From: Glandiceps talaboti
Lineage: Eukaryota; Hemichordata; Enteropneusta; Spengelidae
Direction: 5' to 3'
Assembly (NCBI RefSeq): GCF_964340395.1
Contig: NC_135558.1
Span: forward strand, 20,673,871 to 20,737,870
DNA: 64,000 bases
The position numbers were made by a program, and so were the translations under genes. The notes beneath the pieces were generated by a model that was not told the DNA's origin, searched no databases, and worked only from the letters and a program-made list of their open reading frames with translations. Below, in pieces: positions 44,501 to 59,500 of this stretch (position 1 is its first letter; each line of letters starts with the position of its first letter).

Positions 44501-47308
44501 CAAGCTGTGACAATCTTATGTTACAAGTAGATTGTAGCTGAATGAAGAATTATTTTGGAGATTAGAGTACTTATATTGTCAGCAGTAATATTTTTCAAAA
44601 AAGTCAATGTGAGTAGCATCAATAGTAAATGTTCGAATCTGAATGACTGTTATTTCATTCCATCAATAAGTTTATACTGTATTGTTTGTTTGATTCATTC
44701 CTTTAAGGATGGATCTCAAGGCCAAGGAAGCTGGTACGAAGATGGAAAGAAGATGAACATTAGACAGCCAATCAAGAAGAGAAAGAAGTAAGCGAACATT
44801 TGAAATTGTAAAATTACTGAAAATGGCCATTAGGTTTTATTGACCAATAATTACGTTCATTCAGCAATGGAAAGTACAAGTTATCTAAAGATTCTTTTGT
44901 CAGTTCCAACTTCCAAGCATATGACAAGCTGTGACAATCTTATGTTACAAGTAGATTGTAGCTGAATGAAGAATTATTTTGGAGATTACAGAACTTATAT
45001 TATCAGCAGTAATATTTTTCAAAAAAGTCAATGTGAGTATCATCAATAGTAAATGTTCGAATCTGAATGACTGTTATTTCATTCCATCAATAAGTTTATA
45101 CTGTATTGTTTGTTTGATTCATTCCTTTAAGGATGGATCCCAAGGCCAAGGAAGCTGGTACGAAGATGGAAAGAAGATGAACATCAGACAGCCAATTAAG
45201 AAGAGAAAGAAGTAAGCGAGCATTTGAAATTGTAAAATTACTGAAAATGGCCATTAGGTTTTATTGACCAATAATTACGTTCATTCGGCAATGGCAAGTA
45301 CAAGTTATCTAAAGGGTCTTTTGTCAGTTCCAAGCATATGACAAGCTGTGAAAATCTTATGTTACAAGTAGATTGTAGCTGAATGAAGAGTTATTTTGGA
45401 GGTTAGCATACTTATATTATCAGCAGTAATATTTTTCAAAAAGGTCAATGTGAGTAGCATCAATAGTAAATGTTAGAATCTGAATGACTGTTATTTCATT
45501 CCATCAATAAGTTTATATTGTACTGTTTGATTAATTCCTTTAAGGATGGATCCCAAGGCCAAGGAAGATGGTACGAAGATGGAAAGAAGATGAACATCAG
45601 ACAGCCAATCAAGAAGAGAAAGAAGTAAGCGAACATTTGAAATTGTAAAATTACTGAAAATGGCCATTAGGTTTATTGACCAATAATTACGTTCATTCGG
45701 CAATGGAAAGTACAAGTTATCTAAAGAGTCTTTTGTCAGTTCCAAGCATGTGACAAGCTGTGACAATCTTATGTTACAAGTAGATTGTAGCTGAATGAAG
45801 AATTATTTTGGAGATTAGAGTACTTATATTATCAGCAGTAATATTTTTCAAAAACGTCAATGTGAGTAGCATCACAAGTAAATGTTAGAATCTGAATGAC
45901 TGTTATTTCATTCCATCAATAAGTTTATACTGTATTGTTTGTTTGATTCATTCCTTTAAGGATGGATCTCAAGGCCAAGGAAGCTGGTACGAAGATGGAA
46001 AGAAGATGAACATCAGACAGCCAATTAAGAAGAGAAAGAAGTAAGCGAGCATTTGAAATTGTAAAATTACTGAAAATGGCCATTAGGTTTTATTGACCAA
46101 TAATTACGTTCATTCAGCAATGGAAAGTACAAGTTATCTAAAGAGTCTTTTGTCAGTTCCAACTTCCAAGCATATGACAAGCTGTGACAATCTTATGTTA
46201 CAAGTAGATTGTAGCTGAATGAAGAATTATTTTGGAGATTAGAGTACTTATATTGTCAGCAGTAATATTTTTCAAAAAAGTCAATGTGAGTAGCATCAAT
46301 AGTAAATGTTCGAATCTGAATGACTGTTATTTCATTCCATCAATAAGTTTATACTGTATTGTTTGTTTGATTCATTCCTTTAAGGATGGATCTCAAGGCC
46401 AAGGAAGCTGGTACGAAGATGGAAAGAAGATGAACATTAGACAGCCAATCAAGAAGAGAAAGAAGTAAGCGAACATTTGAAATTGTAAAATTATTGAAAA
46501 TGGCCATTAGGTTTTATTGACCAATAATTACGTTCATTCAGCAATGGAAAGTACAAGTTATCTAAAGGGTCTTTTGTCAGTTCCAAGCATATGAGAATCT
46601 GTGACAATCTTATGTTACAAGTAGATTGTAGCTGAATGAAGAATTATTTTGGAGATAAGCATACTTATATTATCAGCAGCAATATTTTTCAAAAAGGTCA
46701 ATGTGAGTAGCATCAATAGTAAATGTTAGAATCTGAATGACTGTTATTTCATTACATCAATAAGTTTATACTGTATTGTTTGTTTGATTCATTCCTTTAA
46801 GGATGGATCCCAAGGCCAAGGAAGCTGGTACGAAGATGGAAAGAAGATGAACATCAGACAGCCAATTAAGAAGAGAAAGAAGTAAGCGAACATTTGAAAT
46901 TGAAAATTACTGAAAATGGCCATTAGGTTTTATTGACCAATAATTACGTTCATTCAGCAATGGAAAGTACAAGTTATCTAAAGAGTCTTTTGTCAGTTCC
47001 AACTTCCAAGCATATGACAAGCTGTGACAATCTTATGTTACAAGTAGATTGTAGCTGAATGAAGAATTATTTTGGAGATTAGAGTACTTATATTGTCAGC
47101 AGTAATATTTTTCAAAAAAGTCAATGTGAGTAGCATCAATAGTAAATGTTCGAATCTGAATGACTGTTATTTCATTCCATCAATAAGTTTATACTGTATT
47201 GTTTGTTTGATTCATTCCTTTAAGGATGGATCTCAAGGCCAAGGAAGCTGGTACGAAGATGGAAAGAAGATGAACATTAGACAGCCAATCAAGAAGAGAA
47301 AGAAGTAA
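38505..47308 (+). repeat. Array block 5: units 49-69, nested 1,253/2,517/3,770-bp periods
   Basis: Exons start at 38845, 39258, 39674, 40098, 40515, 40938, 41362, 41775, 42191, 42615, 43028, 43444, 43868, 44285, 44708, 45132, 45545, 45961, 46385, 46802 and 47225. The spacing series 413-416-424-417-423-424 sums to 2,517 bp and recurs; an extra 413-416-424 trimer (1,253 bp) gives a 3,770-bp period. Marker variants follow: AGAATATGAATG at ~38,350 and ~42,120, and GACAAATAATTACG at ~38,556 and ~42,326. Confidence 0.95.
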
Positions 47309-50300
47309 GCGAACATTTGAAATTGTAAAATTACTGAAAATGGCCATTAGGTTTTATTGACCAATAATTACGTTCATTCAGCAATGGAAAGTACAAGTTA
47401 TCTAAAGATTCTTTTGTCAGTTCCAACTTCCAAGCATATGACAAGCTGTGACAATCTTATGTTACAAGTAGATTGTAGCTAAATGAAGAATTATTTTGGA
47501 GATTACAGAACTTATATTATCAGCAGTAATATTTTTCAAAAAAGTCAATGTGAGTAGCATCAATAGTAAATGTTAGAATCTGAATGACTGTTATTTCATT
47601 CCATCAATAAGTTTATATTGTACTGTTTGATTCATTCCTTTAAGGATGGATCCCAAGGCCAAGGAAGATGGTACGAAGATGGAAAGAAGATGAACATCAG
47701 ACAGCCAATCAAGAAGAGAAAGAAGTAAGCGAACATTTGAAATTGTAAAATTACTGAAAATGGCCATTAGGTTTATTGACCAATAATTACGTTCATTCGG
47801 CAATGGAAAGTACAAGTTATCTAAAGAGTCTTTTGTCAGTTCCAAGCATATGACAAGCTGTGACAATCTTATGTTACAAGTAGATTGTAGCTGAATGAAG
47901 AATTATTTTGGAGATTAGAGTACTTATATTATCAGCAGTAATATTTTTCAAAAACGTCAATGTGAGTAGCATCACAAGTAAATGTTAGAATCTGAATGAC
48001 TGTTATTTCATTCCATCAATAAGTTTATACTGTATTGTTTGTTTGATTCATTCCTTTAAGGATGGATCTCAAGGCCAAGGAAGGTGGTACGAAGATGGAA
48101 AGAAGATGAACATCAGACAGCCAATCAAGAAGAGAAAGAAGTAAGCGAACATTTGAAATTGTAAAATTATTGAAAATGGCAATTAGGTTTTATTGACAAA
48201 TAATTACGTTCATTCAGCAATGGAAAGTACAAGTTATCTAAAGATTCTTTTGTCAGTTCCAACTTCCAAGGATATGACAAGCTGTGACAATCTTATGTTA
48301 CAAGTAGATTGTAGCTGAATGAAGAATTATTTTGGAGATTAGAGTACTTATATTGTCAGCAGTAATATTTTTCAAAAAAGTCAATGTGAGTAGCATCAAT
48401 AGTAAATGTTCGAATCTGAATGACTGTTATTTCATTCCATCAATAAGTTTATACTGTATTGTTTGTTTGATTCATTCCTTTAAGGATGGATCTCAAGGCC
48501 AAGGAAGCTGGTACGAAGATGGAAAGAAGATGAACATCAGACAGCCAATCAAGAAGAGTAAGAAGTAAGCGAACATTTGAAATTGTAAAATTACTGAAAA
48601 TGGCCATTAGGTTTTATTGACCAATAATTACGTTCATTCAGCAATGGAAAGTACAAGTTATCTAAAGATTCTTTTGTCAGTTCCAACTTCCAAGCATATG
48701 GCAAGCTGTGACAATCTTATGTTACAAGTAGATTGTAGCTGAATGAAGAATTATTTTGGAGATTAGAGAACTTATATTATCAGCAGTAATATTTTTCAAA
48801 AAAGTCAATGTGAGTAGCATCAATAGTAAATGTTCGAATCTGAATGACTGTTATTTCATTCCATCAATAAGTTTATACTGTATTGTTTGTTTGATTCATT
48901 CCTTTAAGGATGGATCCCAAGGCCAAGGAAGCTGGTACGAAGATGGAAAGAAGATGAACATCAGATAGCCAATTAAGAAGAGAAAGAAGTAAGCGAGCAT
49001 TTGAAATTGTGTAAAATTACTGAAAATGGCCATTAGGTTTTATTGACCAATAATTACGTTCATTCGGCAATGGCAAGTACAAGTTATCTAAAGGGTCTTT
49101 TGTCAGTTCCAAGCATATGACAAGCTGTGAAAATCTTATGTTACAAGTAGATTGTAGCTGAATGAAGAATTATTTTGGAGGTTAGCATACTTATATTATC
49201 AGCAGTAATATTTTTCAAAAAGGTCAATGTGAGTAGCATCAATAGTAAATGTTAGAATCTGAATGACTGTTATTTCATTCCATCAATAAGTTTATATTGT
49301 ACTGTTTGATTAATTCCTTTAAGGATGGATCCCAATGCCAAGGAAGCTGGTACGAAGATGGAAAGAAGATGAACATCAGACAGCCAATCAAGAAGAGAAA
49401 GAAGTAAGCGAACATTTGAAATTGTAAAATTACTGAAAATGGCCATTAGGTTTATTGACCAATAATTACGTTCATTCGGCAATGGAAAGTACAAGTTATC
49501 TAAAATGTCTTTTGTCAGTTCCAAGCATGTGACAAGCTGTGACAATCTTATGTTACAAGTATATTGTAGCTGAATGAAGAATTATTTTGGAGATTAGAGT
49601 ACTTATATTATCAGCAGTAATATTTTTCAAAAACGTCAATGTGAGTAGCATCACAAGTAAATGTTACAATCTGAATGACTGTTATTTCATTCCATCAATA
49701 AGTTTATACTGTATTGTTTGTTTGATTCATTCCTTTAAGGATGGATCTCAAGGCCAAGGAAGCTGGTACGAAGATGGAAAGAAGATGAACATTAGACAGC
49801 CAATCAAGAAGAGAAAGAAGTAAGCGAACATTTGAAATTGTAAAATTACTGAAAATGGCCATTAGGTTTTATTGACCAATAATTACGTTCATTCAGCAAT
49901 GGAAAGTACAAGTTATCTAAAGATTCTTTTGTCAGTTCCAACTTCCAAGCATATGACAAGCTGTGACAATCTTATGTTACAAATAGATCGTAACTAAATG
50001 AACAATTATTTTGGAGATTAGACTACTTATATTATCAGCAGTAATATTTTTCAAAAAGGTCAATGTGAGTAGCATCAATAGTAAATGTTAGAATCTGAAC
50101 GACTGTTATCTCATTCCATCAATAAGTTTATACTGTATTGTTTGTTTGATTCATTCCTTTAAGGATGGATCTCAAGGCCAAAGAAGCTGGTACGAAGATG
50201 GAAAGAAGATGAACATCAGACAGCCAATCAAGAAGAGAAAGAAGTAAGCGAACATTTGAAATTGTAAAATTACTGAAAATGGCCATTAGGTTTTATTGAC

Positions 50301-51081
50301 CAATAATTACGTTCATTCAGCAATGGAAAATACAAGTTATCTAAAGGGTCTTTTGTCAGTTCCAAGCATATGAGAAGCTGTGACAATCTAATGTTACAAG
50401 TAGATTGTAGCTGAATGAAGAATTATTTTGGAGATTAGCATACTTATATTATGAGCAGTAATATTTTTCAAAAAGGTCAATGTGAGTAGCATCAATAGTA
50501 AATGTTAGAATCTGAATGACTGTTATTTCATTACATCAATAAGTTTATACTGTATTGTTTGTTTGATTCATTCCTTTAAGGATGGATCTCAAGGCCAAGG
50601 AAGCTGGTACGAAGATGGAAAGAAGATGAACATCAGACAGCCAATCAAGAAGAGAAAGAAGTAAGCGAACATTTGAAATTGTAAAATTACTGAAAATGGC
50701 CATTAGGTTTTATTGACCAATAATTACGTTCATTCAGCAATGGAAAATACAAGTTATCTAAAGGGTCTTTTGTCAGTTCCAAGCATATGAGAAGCTGTGA
50801 CAATCTAATGTTACAAGTAGATTGTAGCTGAATGAAGAATTATTTTGGAGATTAGCATACTTATATTATGAGCAGTAATATTTTTCAAAAAGGTCAATGT
50901 GAGTAGCATCAATAGTAAATGTTAGAATCTGAATGACTGTTATTTCATTACATCAATAACTTTATACTGTATTGTTTGTTTGATTCATTCCTTTAAGGAT
51001 GGATCCCAAGGCCAAGGAAGCTGGTACGAAGATGGAAAGAAGATGAACATCAGACAGCCAATTAAGAAGAGAAAGAAGTAA
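47309..51081 (+). repeat. Array block 6: units 70-78, mixed, with a single-unit duplication
   Basis: Exons start at 47645, 48061, 48485, 48909, 49324, 49740, 50164, 50581 and 50998. The introns after 50,164 and 50,581 are both 417-spaced and share four private variants (GGAAAATAC, CAATCTAATG, ATTATGAGCAG, ATTACATC). They are a recent one-unit duplication. The copy at 48,909 has CAG to TAG in the Arg-Gln segment, removing the basic tail. The copy at 49,324 has Gly to Cys. Confidence 0.93.
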
Positions 51082-54000
51082 GCAAACATTTGAAATTGAA
51101 AATTACTGAAAATGGCCATTAGGTTTTATTGACCAATAATTACGTTCATTCAGCAATGGAAAGTACAAGTTATCTAAAGAGTCTTTTGTCAGTTCCAAAT
51201 TCCAAGCATATGACAAGCTGTGACAATCTTATGTTACAAATAGATTGTAGCTGAATGAAGAATTATTTTGGAGATTAGAGTACTTATATTGTCAGCAGTA
51301 ATATTTTTCAGAAAAGTCAATGTGAGTAGCTTCAATAGAAAATGTTAGAATCTGAATGACTGTTATATCATTCCATCAATAAGTTTATACTGTATTATTT
51401 GTTTGATTCATTCCTTTAAGGATGGATCTCAAGGCCAAGGAAGCTGGTACGAAGATGGAAAGAAGATGAACATCAGACAGCTAATCAAGAAGAGAAAGAA
51501 GTAAGCGAACATTTGAAATTGTAAAATTATTGAAAATGGCCATTAGGTTTTATTGACCAATAATTACGTTCATTCAGCAATGGAAAGTACAAGTTATCTA
51601 AAGGGTCTTTTGTCAGTTCCAACTTCCAAGCATATGACAAGCTGTGACAATCTTATGTTAAAAGTAGATTGTAGCTGAATGAAGAATTATTTTGGAGATT
51701 AGAGTACTTATATTGTCAGCAGTGATATTTTTCAAAAAAGTCAATGTGAGTAGCATCAATAGTAAATGTTCGAATCTGAATGACTGTTATTTCATTCCAT
51801 CAATAAGTTTATACTGTATTGTTTGTTTGATTCATTCCTTTAAGGATGGATCTCAAGGCCAAGGAAGCTGGTACGAAGATGGAATGAAGATGAACATCAG
51901 ACAGCTAATCAAGAAGAGAAAGAAGTAAGCGAACATTTGAAATTATAAAATTATTGAAAATGGCCATTACGTTTTATTGACCAATAATTACGTTCATTCA
52001 GCAATGGAAAGTACAAGTTATCTAAAGAGTCTTTTGTCAGTTCCAACTTCCAAGCATATGACAAGCTGTGACAATCTTATGTTACAAGTAGATTGTAGCT
52101 GAATGAAGAATTATTTTGGAGATTAGAGTACTTATATTGTCAGCAGTAATATTTTTCAAAAAAGTCAATGTGAGTAGCATCAATAGTAAATGTTCGAATC
52201 TGAATGATTGTTATTTCATTCCATCAATAAGTTTATACTGTATTGTTTGTTTGATTCATTCCTTTAAGGGTGGATCTCAAGGCCAAGGAAGCTGGTACGA
52301 AGATGGAAAGAAGATGAACATCAGACAGCCAATTAAGAAGATAAAGAAGTAAGCGAACATTTGAAATTGAAAATTACTGAAAATGGCCATTAGGTTTTAT
52401 TGACCAATAATTACTTTCATTCAGCAATGGAAAGTACAAGTTATCTAAAGATTCTTTTGTCAGTTCCAACTTCCAAGCATATGACAAGCTGTGACAATCT
52501 TATGTTACAAGTAGATTGTAGTTGAATGAAGAATTATTTTGGAGATTAGAGAACTTATATTATCAGCAGTAATATTTTTCAAAAAAGTCAATGTGAGTAG
52601 CATCACAAGTAAATGTTCGAATCTGAATGACTGTTATTTCATTCCATCATTAAGTTTATACTGTATTGTTTGTTTGATTCATTCCTTTAAGGATGGATCT
52701 CAAGGCCAAGGAAGCTGGTACGAAGATGGAAAGAAGATGAACATTAGACAGCCAATCAAGAAGAGAAAGAAGTAAGCGAACATTTGAAATTGTAAAATTA
52801 CTGAAAATGGCCATTAGGTTTTATTGACCAATAATTACGTTCATTCAGCAATGGAAAGTACAAGTTATCTAAAGATTCTTTTGTCAGTTCCAACTTCCAA
52901 GCATATGACAAGCTGTGACAATCTTATGTTACAAGTAGATTGTAGCTGAATGAAGAATTATTTTGGAGATTAGAGAACTTATATTATCAGCAGTAATATT
53001 TTTCAAAAAGGTCAATGTGAGTAGCATCACAAGTAAATGTTCGAATCTGAATGACTGTTATTTCATTCCATCAATAAGTTTATACTGTATTGTTTGTTTG
53101 ATTCATTCCTTTAAGGATGGATCCCAAGGCCAAGGAAGCTGGTACGAAGATGGAAAGAAGATGAACATCAGACAGCCAATTAAGAAGAGAAAGAAGTAAG
53201 CGAGCATTTGAAATTGTAAAATTACTGAAAATGGCCATTAGGTTTTATTGACCAATAATTACGTTCATTCAGCAATGGAAAGTACAAGTTATCTAAAGAG
53301 TCTTTTGTCAGTTCCAACTTCCAAGCATATGACAAGCTGTGACAATCTTATGTTACAAGTGGATTGTAGCTGAATGAAGAATTATTTTGGAGATTAGAGT
53401 ACTTATATTTTCAGCAGTAATATTTTTCAAAAAAGTCAATGTGAGTAGCATCACAAGTAAATGTTCGAATCTGAATGACTGTTATTTCATTCCATCAATA
53501 AGTTTATACTGTATTGTTTGTTTGATTCATTCCTTTAAGGATGGATCCCAAGGCCAAGGAAGCTGGTACGAAGATGGAAAGAAGATGAACATCAGACAGC
53601 CAATTAAGAAGAGAAAGAAGTAAGCGAGCATTTGAAATTGTAAAATTACTGAAAATGGCCATTAGGTTTTATTGACCAATAATTACGTTCATTCAGCAAT
53701 GGAAAGTACAAGTTATCTAAAGAGTCTTTTGTCAGTTCCAACTTCCAAGCATATGACAAGCTGTGACAATCTTATGTTACAAGTGGATTGTAGCTGAATG
53801 AAGAATTATTTTGGAGATTAGAGTACTTATATTTTCAGCAGTAATATTTTTCAAAAAAGTCCATGTGAGTAGCATCAATAGTAAATGTTCGAATCTGAAT
53901 GACTGTTATTTCATTCCATCAATAAGTTTATACTGTATTGTTTGTTTGATTCATTCCTTTAAGGATGGATCTCAAGGCCAAGGAAGCTGGTACGAAGATG

Positions 54001-56558
54001 GAAAGAAGATGAACATTAGACAGCCAATCAAGAAGAGAAAGAAGTAAGCAAACATTTGAAATTGTAAAATTACTGAAAATGGCCATTAGGTTTATTGACC
54101 AATAATTACGTTCATTCGGCAATGGCAAGTACAAGTTATCTAAAGGGTCTTTTGTCAGTTCCAAGCATATGAGAAGCTGTGACAATCTTATGTTACAAGT
54201 AGATTGTAGCTGAATGAAGAATTATTTTGGAGATTAGAGTACTTATATTGTCAGCAGTAATATTTTTCAAAAAAGTCAATGTGAGTAGCATCAATAGTAA
54301 ATGTTCGAATCTGAATGACTGTTATTTCATTACATCAATAAATTTATACTGTATTGTTTGTTTGATTCATTCCTTTAAGGATGGATCCCAAGGCCAAGGA
54401 AGCTGGTACGAAGATGGAAAGAAGATGAACATCAGACAGCCAATTAAGAAGAGAAAGAAGTAAGCGAACATTTGAAATTGAAAATTACTGAAAATGGCCA
54501 TTAGGTTTTATTGACCAATAATTACGTTCATTCAGCAATGGAAAGTACAAGTTATCTAAAGATTCTTTTGTCAGTTCCAACTTCCAAGCATATGACAAGC
54601 TGTGACAATCTTATGTTACAAGTAGATTGTAGCTGAATGAAGAATTATTTTGGAGATTAGAGAACTTATATTATCAGCAGTAATATTTTTCAAAAAAGTC
54701 AATGTGAGTATCATCAATAGTAAATGTTCGAATCTGAATGACTGTTATTTCATTCCATCAATAAGTTTATACTGTATTGTTTGTTTGATTCATTCCTTTA
54801 AGGATGGATCCCAAGGCCAAGGAAGCTGGTACGAAGATGGAAAGAAGATGAACATCAGACAGCCAATTAAGAAGAGAAAGAAGTAAGCGAGCATTTGAAA
54901 TTGTAAAATTACTGAAAATGGTCATTAGGTTTTATTGACCAATAATTACGTTCATTCGGCAATGGCAAGTACAAGTTATCTAAAGGGTCTTTTGTCAGTT
55001 CCAAGCATATGACAAGCTGTGAAAATCTTATGTTACAAGTAGATTGTAGCTGAATGAAGAATTATTTTGGAGGTTAGCATACTTATATTATCAGCAGTAA
55101 TATTTTTCAAAAAGGTCAATGTGAGTAGCATCAATAGTAAATGTTAGAATCTGAATGACTGTTATTTCATTCCATCAATAAGTTTATATTGTACTGTTTG
55201 ATTAATTCCTTTAAGGATGGATCCCAAGGCCAAGGAAGATGGTACGAAGATGGAAAGAAGATGAACATCAGACAGCCAATCAAGAAGAGAAAGAAGTAAG
55301 CGAACATTTGAAATTGTAAAATTACTGAAAATGGCCATTAGGTTTATTGACCAATAATTACGTTCATTCAGCAATGGAAAGTACAAGTTATCTAAAGAGT
55401 CTTTTGTCAGTTCCAACTTCCAAGCATATGACAAGCTGTGACAATCTTATGTTACAAGTAGATTGTAGCTGAATGAAGAATTATTTTGGAGATTAGAGAA
55501 CTTATATTATCAGCAGTAATATTTTTCAAAAAAGTCAATGTGAGTATCATCAATAGTAAATGTTCGAATCTGAATGACTGTTATTTCATTCCATCAATAA
55601 GTTTATACTGTATTGTTTGTTTGATTCATTCCTTTAAGGATGGATCCCAAGGCCAAGGAAGCTGGTACGAAGATGGAAAGAAGATGAACATCAGACAGCC
55701 AATTAAGAAGAGAAAGAAGTAAGCGAGCATTTGAAATTGTAAAATTACTGAAAATGGTCATTAGGTTTTATTGACCAATAATTACGTTCATTCGGCAATG
55801 GCAAGTACAAGTTATCTAAAGGGTCTTTTGTCAGTTCCAAGCATATGACAAGCTGTGAAAATCTTATGTTACAAGTAGATTGTAGCTGAATGAAGAATTA
55901 TTTTGGAGGTTAGCATACTTATATTATCAGCAGTAATATTTTTCAAAAAGGTCAATGTGAGTAGCATCAATAGTAAATGTTAGAATCTGAATGACTGTTA
56001 TTTCATTCCATCAATAAGTTTATATTGTACTGTTTGATTAATTCCTTTAAGGATGGATCCCAAGGCCAAGGAAGATGGTACGAAGATGGAAAGAAGATGA
56101 ACATCAGACAGCCAATCAAGAAGAGAAAGAAGTAAGCGAACATTTGAAATTGTAAAATTACTGAAAATGGCCATTAGGTTTATTGACCAATAATTACGTT
56201 CATTCAGCAATGGAAAGTACAAGTTATCTAAAGAGTCTTTTGTCAGTTCCAACTTCCAAGCATATGACAAGCTGTGACAATCTTATGTTACAAGTAGATT
56301 GTAGCTGAATGAAGAATTATTTTGGAGATTAGAGTACTTATATTGTCAGCAGTAATATTTTTCAAAAAAGTCAATGTGAGTAGCATCAATAGTAAATGTT
56401 CGAATCTGAATGACTGTTATTTCATTCCATCAATAAGTTTATACTGTATTGTTTGTTTGATTCATTCCTTTAAGGATGGATCTCAAGGCCAAGGAAGCTG
56501 GTACGAAGATGGAAAGAAGATGAACATTAGACAGCCAATCAAGAAGAGAAAGAAGTAA
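51082..56558 (+). repeat. Array block 7: units 79-91, with 424- and 836-bp recent duplications
   Basis: Exons start at 51421, 51845, 52269, 52692, 53116, 53540, 53964, 54380, 54803, 55216, 55639, 56052 and 56475. The introns after 53,116 and 53,540 share ACAAGTGGATTG and ATATTTTCAGC, a one-unit duplication. Exons 54803, 55639 and 56475 are 836 bp apart; the first two intervals share GGTCATTAGG and GAGTATCATC, a two-unit duplication. The copy at 52,269 begins GGT instead of GAT, and the copy at 51,845 has Lys to Met. Confidence 0.94.
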
Positions 56559-59500
56559 GCGAACATTTGAAATTGTAAAATTACTGAAAATGACCATTAG
56601 GTTTTATTGACCAATAATTACGTTCATTCAGCAATGGAAAGTACAAGTTATCTAAAGGGTCTTTTGTCAGTTCCAAGCATATGAGAATCTGTGACAATCT
56701 TATGTTACAAGTAGATTGTAGCTGAATGAAGAATTATTTTGGAGATAAGCATACTTATATTATCAGCAGCAATATTTTTCAAAAAGGTCAATGTGAGTAG
56801 CATCAATAGTAAATGTTAGAATCTGAATGACTGTTATTTCATTACATCAATAAGTTTATACTGTATTGTTTGTTTGATTCATTCCTTTAAGGATGGATCC
56901 CAAGGCCAAGGAAGCTGGTACGAAGATGGAAAGAAGATGAACATCAGACAGCCAATTAAGAAGAGAAAGAAGTAAGCGAACATTTGAAATTGAAAATTAC
57001 TGAAAATGGCCATTAGGTTTTATTGACCAATAATTACGTTCATTCAGCAATGGAAAGTACAAGTTATCTAAAGAGTCTTTTGTCAGTTCCAACTTCCAAG
57101 CATATGACAAGCTGTGACAATCTTATGTTACAAGTAGATTGTAGCTGAATGAAGAATTATTTTGGAGATTAGAGTACTTATATTGTCAGCAGTAATATTT
57201 TTCAAAAAAGTTAATGTGAGTAGCATCAATAGTAAATGTTAGAATCTGAATGACTGTTATTTCATTCCATCAATAAGTTTATACTGTATTGTTTGTTTGA
57301 TTCATTCCTTTAAGGATGGATCTCAAGGCCAAGGAAGCTGGTACGAAGATGGAAAGAAGATGAACATTAGACAGCCAATCAAGAAGAGAAAGAAGTAAGC
57401 GAACATTTGAAATTGTAAAATTACTGAAAATGGCCATTAGGTTTTATTGACCAATAATTACGTTCATTCAGCAATGGAAAGTACAAGTTATCTAAAGATT
57501 CTTTTGTCAGTTCCAACTTTCAAGCATATGACAAGCTGTGACAATCTTATGTTACAAGTAGATTGTAGCTGAATGAAGAATTATTTTGGAGATTAGAGAA
57601 CTTATATTATCAGCAGTAATATTTTTCAAAAAAGTCAATGTGAGTATCATCAATAGTAAATGTTCGAATCTGAATGACTGTTATTTCATTCCATCAATAA
57701 GTTTATACTGTATTGTTTGTTTGATTCATTCCTTTAAGGATGGATCCCAAGGCCAAGGAAGCTGGTACGAAGATAGAAAGAAGATGAACATCAGACAGCC
57801 AATTAAGAAGAGAAAGAAGTAAGCGAGCATTTGAAATTGTAAAATTACTGAAAATGGCCATTAGGTTTTATTGACCAATAATTACGTTCATTCGGCAATG
57901 GCAAGTACAAGTTATCTAAAGGGTCTTTTGTCAGTTCCAAGCATATGACAAGCTGTGAAAATCTTATGTTACAAGTAGATTGTAGCTGAATGAAGAATTA
58001 TTTTGGAGGTTAGCATACTTATATTATCAGCAGTAATATTTTTCAAAAAAGGTCAATGTGAGTAGCATCAATAGTAAATGTTAGAATCTGAATGACTGTT
58101 ATTTCATTCCATCAATAAGTTTATATTGTACTGTTTGATTAATTCCTTTAAGGATGGATCCCAAGGCCAAGGAAGCTGGTACGAAGATGGAAAGAAGATG
58201 AACATCAGACAGCCAATCAAGAAGAGAAAGAAGTAAGCGAACATTTGAAATTGTAAAATTACTGAAAATGGCCATTAGGTTTATTGACCAATAATTACGT
58301 TCATTCGGCAATGGAAAGTACAAGTTATCTAAAGAGTCTTTTGTCAGTTCCAAGCATGTGACAAGCTGTGACAATCTTATGTTACAAGTAGATTGTAGCT
58401 GAATGAAGAATTATTTTGGAGATTAGAGTACTTATATTATCAGCAGTAATATTTTTCAAAAACGTCAATGTGAGTAGCATCACAAGTAAATGTTAGAATC
58501 TGAATGACTGTTATTTCATTCCATCAATAAGTTTATACTGTATTGTTTGTTTGATTCATTCCTTTAAGGATGGATCTCAAGGCCAAGGAAGCTGGTACGA
58601 AGATGGAAAGAAGATGAACATCAGACAGCCAATCAAGAAGAGAAAGAAGTAAGCGAACATTTGAAATTGTAAAATTATTGAAAATGGCAATTAGGTTTTA
58701 TTGACAAATAATTACGTTCATTCAGCAATGGAAAGTACAAGTTATCTAAAGATTCTTTTGTCAGTTCCAACTTCCAAGGATATGACAAGCTGTGACAATC
58801 TTATGTTACAAGTAGATTGTAGCTGAATGAAGAATTATTTTGGAGATTAGAGTACTTATATTGTCAGCAGTAATATTTTTCAAAAAAGTCAATGTGAGTA
58901 GCATCAATAGTAAATGTTCGAATCTGAATGACTGTTATTTCATTCCATCAATAAGTTTATACTGTATTGTTTGTTTGATTCATTCCTTTATGGATGGATC
59001 CCAAGGCCAAGGAAGCTGGTACGAAGATGGAAAGAAGATGAACATCAGACAGCCAATTAAGAAGAGAAAGAAGTAAGCGAGCATTTGAAATTGTAAAATT
59101 GCTGAAAATGGCCATTAGGTTTTATTGACCAATAATTACGTTCATTCGGCAATGGCAAGTACAAGTTATCTAAAGGGTCTTTTGTCAGTTCCAAGCATAT
59201 GACAAGCTGTGAAAATCTTATGTTACAAGTAGATTGTAGCTGAATGAAGAATTATTTTGGAGGTTAGCATACTTATATTATCAGCAGTAATATTTTTCAA
59301 AAAGGTCAATGTGAGTAGCATCAATAGTAAATGTTAGAATCTGAATGACTGTTATTGCATTCCATCAATAAGTTTATATTGTACTGTTTGATTAATTCCT
59401 TTAAGGATGGATCCCAAGGCCAAGGAAGATGGTACGAAGATGGAAAGAAGATGAACATCAGACAGCCAATCAAGAAGAGAAAGAAGTAAGCGAACATTTG

